From NCBI GenBank assembly GCA_947457745.1, contig CANGWT010000119.1:1-5596 (forward strand): a DNA stretch of 5,596 nt. Direction: 5' to 3'. Below are positions 4,809 to 5,596 of this stretch, one piece after another (the stretch's first letter is position 1; each line of letters opens with the position of its first letter). Origin of the DNA: Burkholderiaceae bacterium (lineage in GTDB: Bacteria; Pseudomonadota; Gammaproteobacteria; Burkholderiales; Burkholderiaceae). Under the pieces are notes generated by a model. It ran no database searches and was not told the DNA's origin. It saw only the letters and a list, made by a program, of their open reading frames with translations. The position numbers were made by a program, and so were the translations under genes.

Positions 4809-5546
4809 ATGGAAGAAAAAATACGTGTATCCAAGCTACTCTCTGAGCTAGGTCTCTGCTCTCGACGTGAGGCAGACTCTTACATTGAGCAAGGCTTGGT
4901 CACTGTCGATGGTGAAGTGGTCAACGAGTTAGGCTCCCGGGCTTTTCGCCATCAGAAGATTGAGCTCCAGTCTGGAGCCAAAGCACAGCAGGCATCACGC
5001 ATTACAGTGATTCTCAATAAGCCAGTAGGCTTTATTTCTCACTATGATGACGAGCAAGAATATCAACCAGCAGCCTCGCTCATCACTCCTGAGAATTACT
5101 TTGCTAGCCCGCTTGATAAGGGTCGCAACCCACGCTTTAATAGTCGCGGTTTAGCACCTGCAGGTCGCCTTGATATTGATTCCACTGGTATGCTGGTCTT
5201 AACTCAAGATGGTCGTATCGCAAAACTCCTCATTGGTGAAAATAGTCCCATCGAGAAAGAGTATCTGGTCCGAGTTGAAGGCGCACTCTCTTTTGAAGAT
5301 TTAGATCGCCTCAAACATGGACTCGAATTAGATGGTGTCGTTTTAAAGCCAGCTCAAGTCAGCTGGCAGAACGAAGACCAACTTCGCTTTGTTTTACGAG
5401 AGGGTCGTAAACGTCAAATTCGTCGTATGTGTGAAATGGTTGGTCTCCGGGTTTTAGGTCTCAAACGCGTGCGTATGGGTAGAATTTCGCTGGGCGCCCT
5501 ACCACCAGGAAAATGGCGCTTTGTGAGGCCCGAAGAGCAATTCTAA
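4809..5546 (+). CDS. rRNA pseudouridine synthase, RsuA/RluF-like (245 aa)
   Basis: Enzymes of this family convert specific uridines in ribosomal RNA to pseudouridine. An N-terminal S4 RNA-binding domain (about 5-50; RVSKLLSELGLCSRREADSY) is followed by the catalytic domain (about 65-240). The catalytic aspartate is Asp122 in PAGRLDIDSTGMLVLTQDG (117-135); EKEYLV (149-154) and RKRQIRRMCE (200-209) are the other family blocks. By eye the KEYLV region and C-terminal half resemble RluF (which acts on 23S U2604 in E. coli) more than RluB or RsuA. The exact target cannot be settled here, so no symbol is given. An insert at about 80-114 before the catalytic motif is longer than in E. coli RluF, and the basic C-terminal tail of RluF is absent. 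I chose the ATG at 4809, which places the S4 domain at the usual position; a TTG at 4791 would add six residues lying over a palindrome and -10-like sequence. Confidence 0.92.
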   Translation: MEEKIRVSKLLSELGLCSRREADSYIEQGLVTVDGEVVNELGSRAFRHQKIELQSGAKAQQASRITVILNKPVGFISHYDDEQEYQPAASLITPENYFASPLDKGRNPRFNSRGLAPAGRLDIDSTGMLVLTQDGRIAKLLIGENSPIEKEYLVRVEGALSFEDLDRLKHGLELDGVVLKPAQVSWQNEDQLRFVLREGRKRQIRRMCEMVGLRVLGLKRVRMGRISLGALPPGKWRFVRPEEQF

Positions 5547-5561
5547 AAAGCTCCGCCCGTC

Positions 5562-5596
5562 TATAATTCTGTCAATTAGATTAAACGCAGAATTAC
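5562..5596 (+). promoter_or_regulatory. Probable promoter of the next gene, with an inverted repeat at the window edge
   Basis: TATAAT (5562-5567) is a perfect -10 hexamer 16 bases after the pseudouridine synthase stop, giving a predicted +1 near 5574. No -35 match is seen 16 to 18 bases upstream, nor an extended -10 TG. TAATTCTG (5564-5571) and CAGAATTA (5588-5595) are perfect 8-bp inverted arms around 16 bases, straddling the predicted start, a layout that would suit an operator. The gene served would start beyond the window. Confidence 0.5.

Overview
The window looks like an ordinary chromosomal stretch of a betaproteobacterium. Moderate GC and the gene families point to Burkholderiales, with a Polynucleobacter-like freshwater organism as my best guess. 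That assignment is inferred from protein resemblance and base composition; there is no rRNA or other marker here. I see no mobile element, CRISPR array, tRNA or phage gene, and no obvious composition break beyond AT-rich intergenic DNA.

Layout. Two minus-strand genes occupy the left end: a small single-pass membrane protein of unknown function (92-457), followed by a likely intrinsic terminator at 40-69, and a DUF167/YggU-family protein (678-974). They are separated by 220 bp of AT-rich DNA with no convincing gene. Only 22 bp after the YggU start, a plus-strand run of five genes begins: a beta-class carbonic anhydrase (997-1662), an LpxL/HtrB-type acyltransferase (1671-2558), a YfcE-like metallophosphoesterase (2597-3349), a Hanks-type Ser/Thr kinase fused to a universal stress protein domain (3357-4775), and an RsuA/RluF-type rRNA pseudouridine synthase (4809-5546). 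The last 50 bases hold a perfect TATAAT and an inverted repeat, probably the promoter of a gene beyond the window.

How the genes relate. Gaps in the plus run are 8, 38, 7 and 33 bp, so co-transcription is plausible. The carbonic anhydrase supplies bicarbonate, the acyltransferase acts on the lipid A/outer-membrane pathway, and the pseudouridine synthase modifies rRNA; these look like housekeeping neighbours. The pair most likely to act together is the metallophosphoesterase and the kinase-USP protein, 7 bp apart and a possible reversible phosphorylation switch linked to stress sensing.

The main signals beyond the genes are at the gene boundaries. Most plus-strand starts lack a Shine-Dalgarno sequence and instead have a -10-like hexamer 12 to 7 bases before the start codon, which would fit leaderless transcripts. 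Short inverted repeats also enclose or overlap the stop codons of several genes. Both patterns are suggestive and unproven. Nothing here is clearly a new biological system; the metallophosphoesterase/kinase-USP pair is the best candidate for follow-up.
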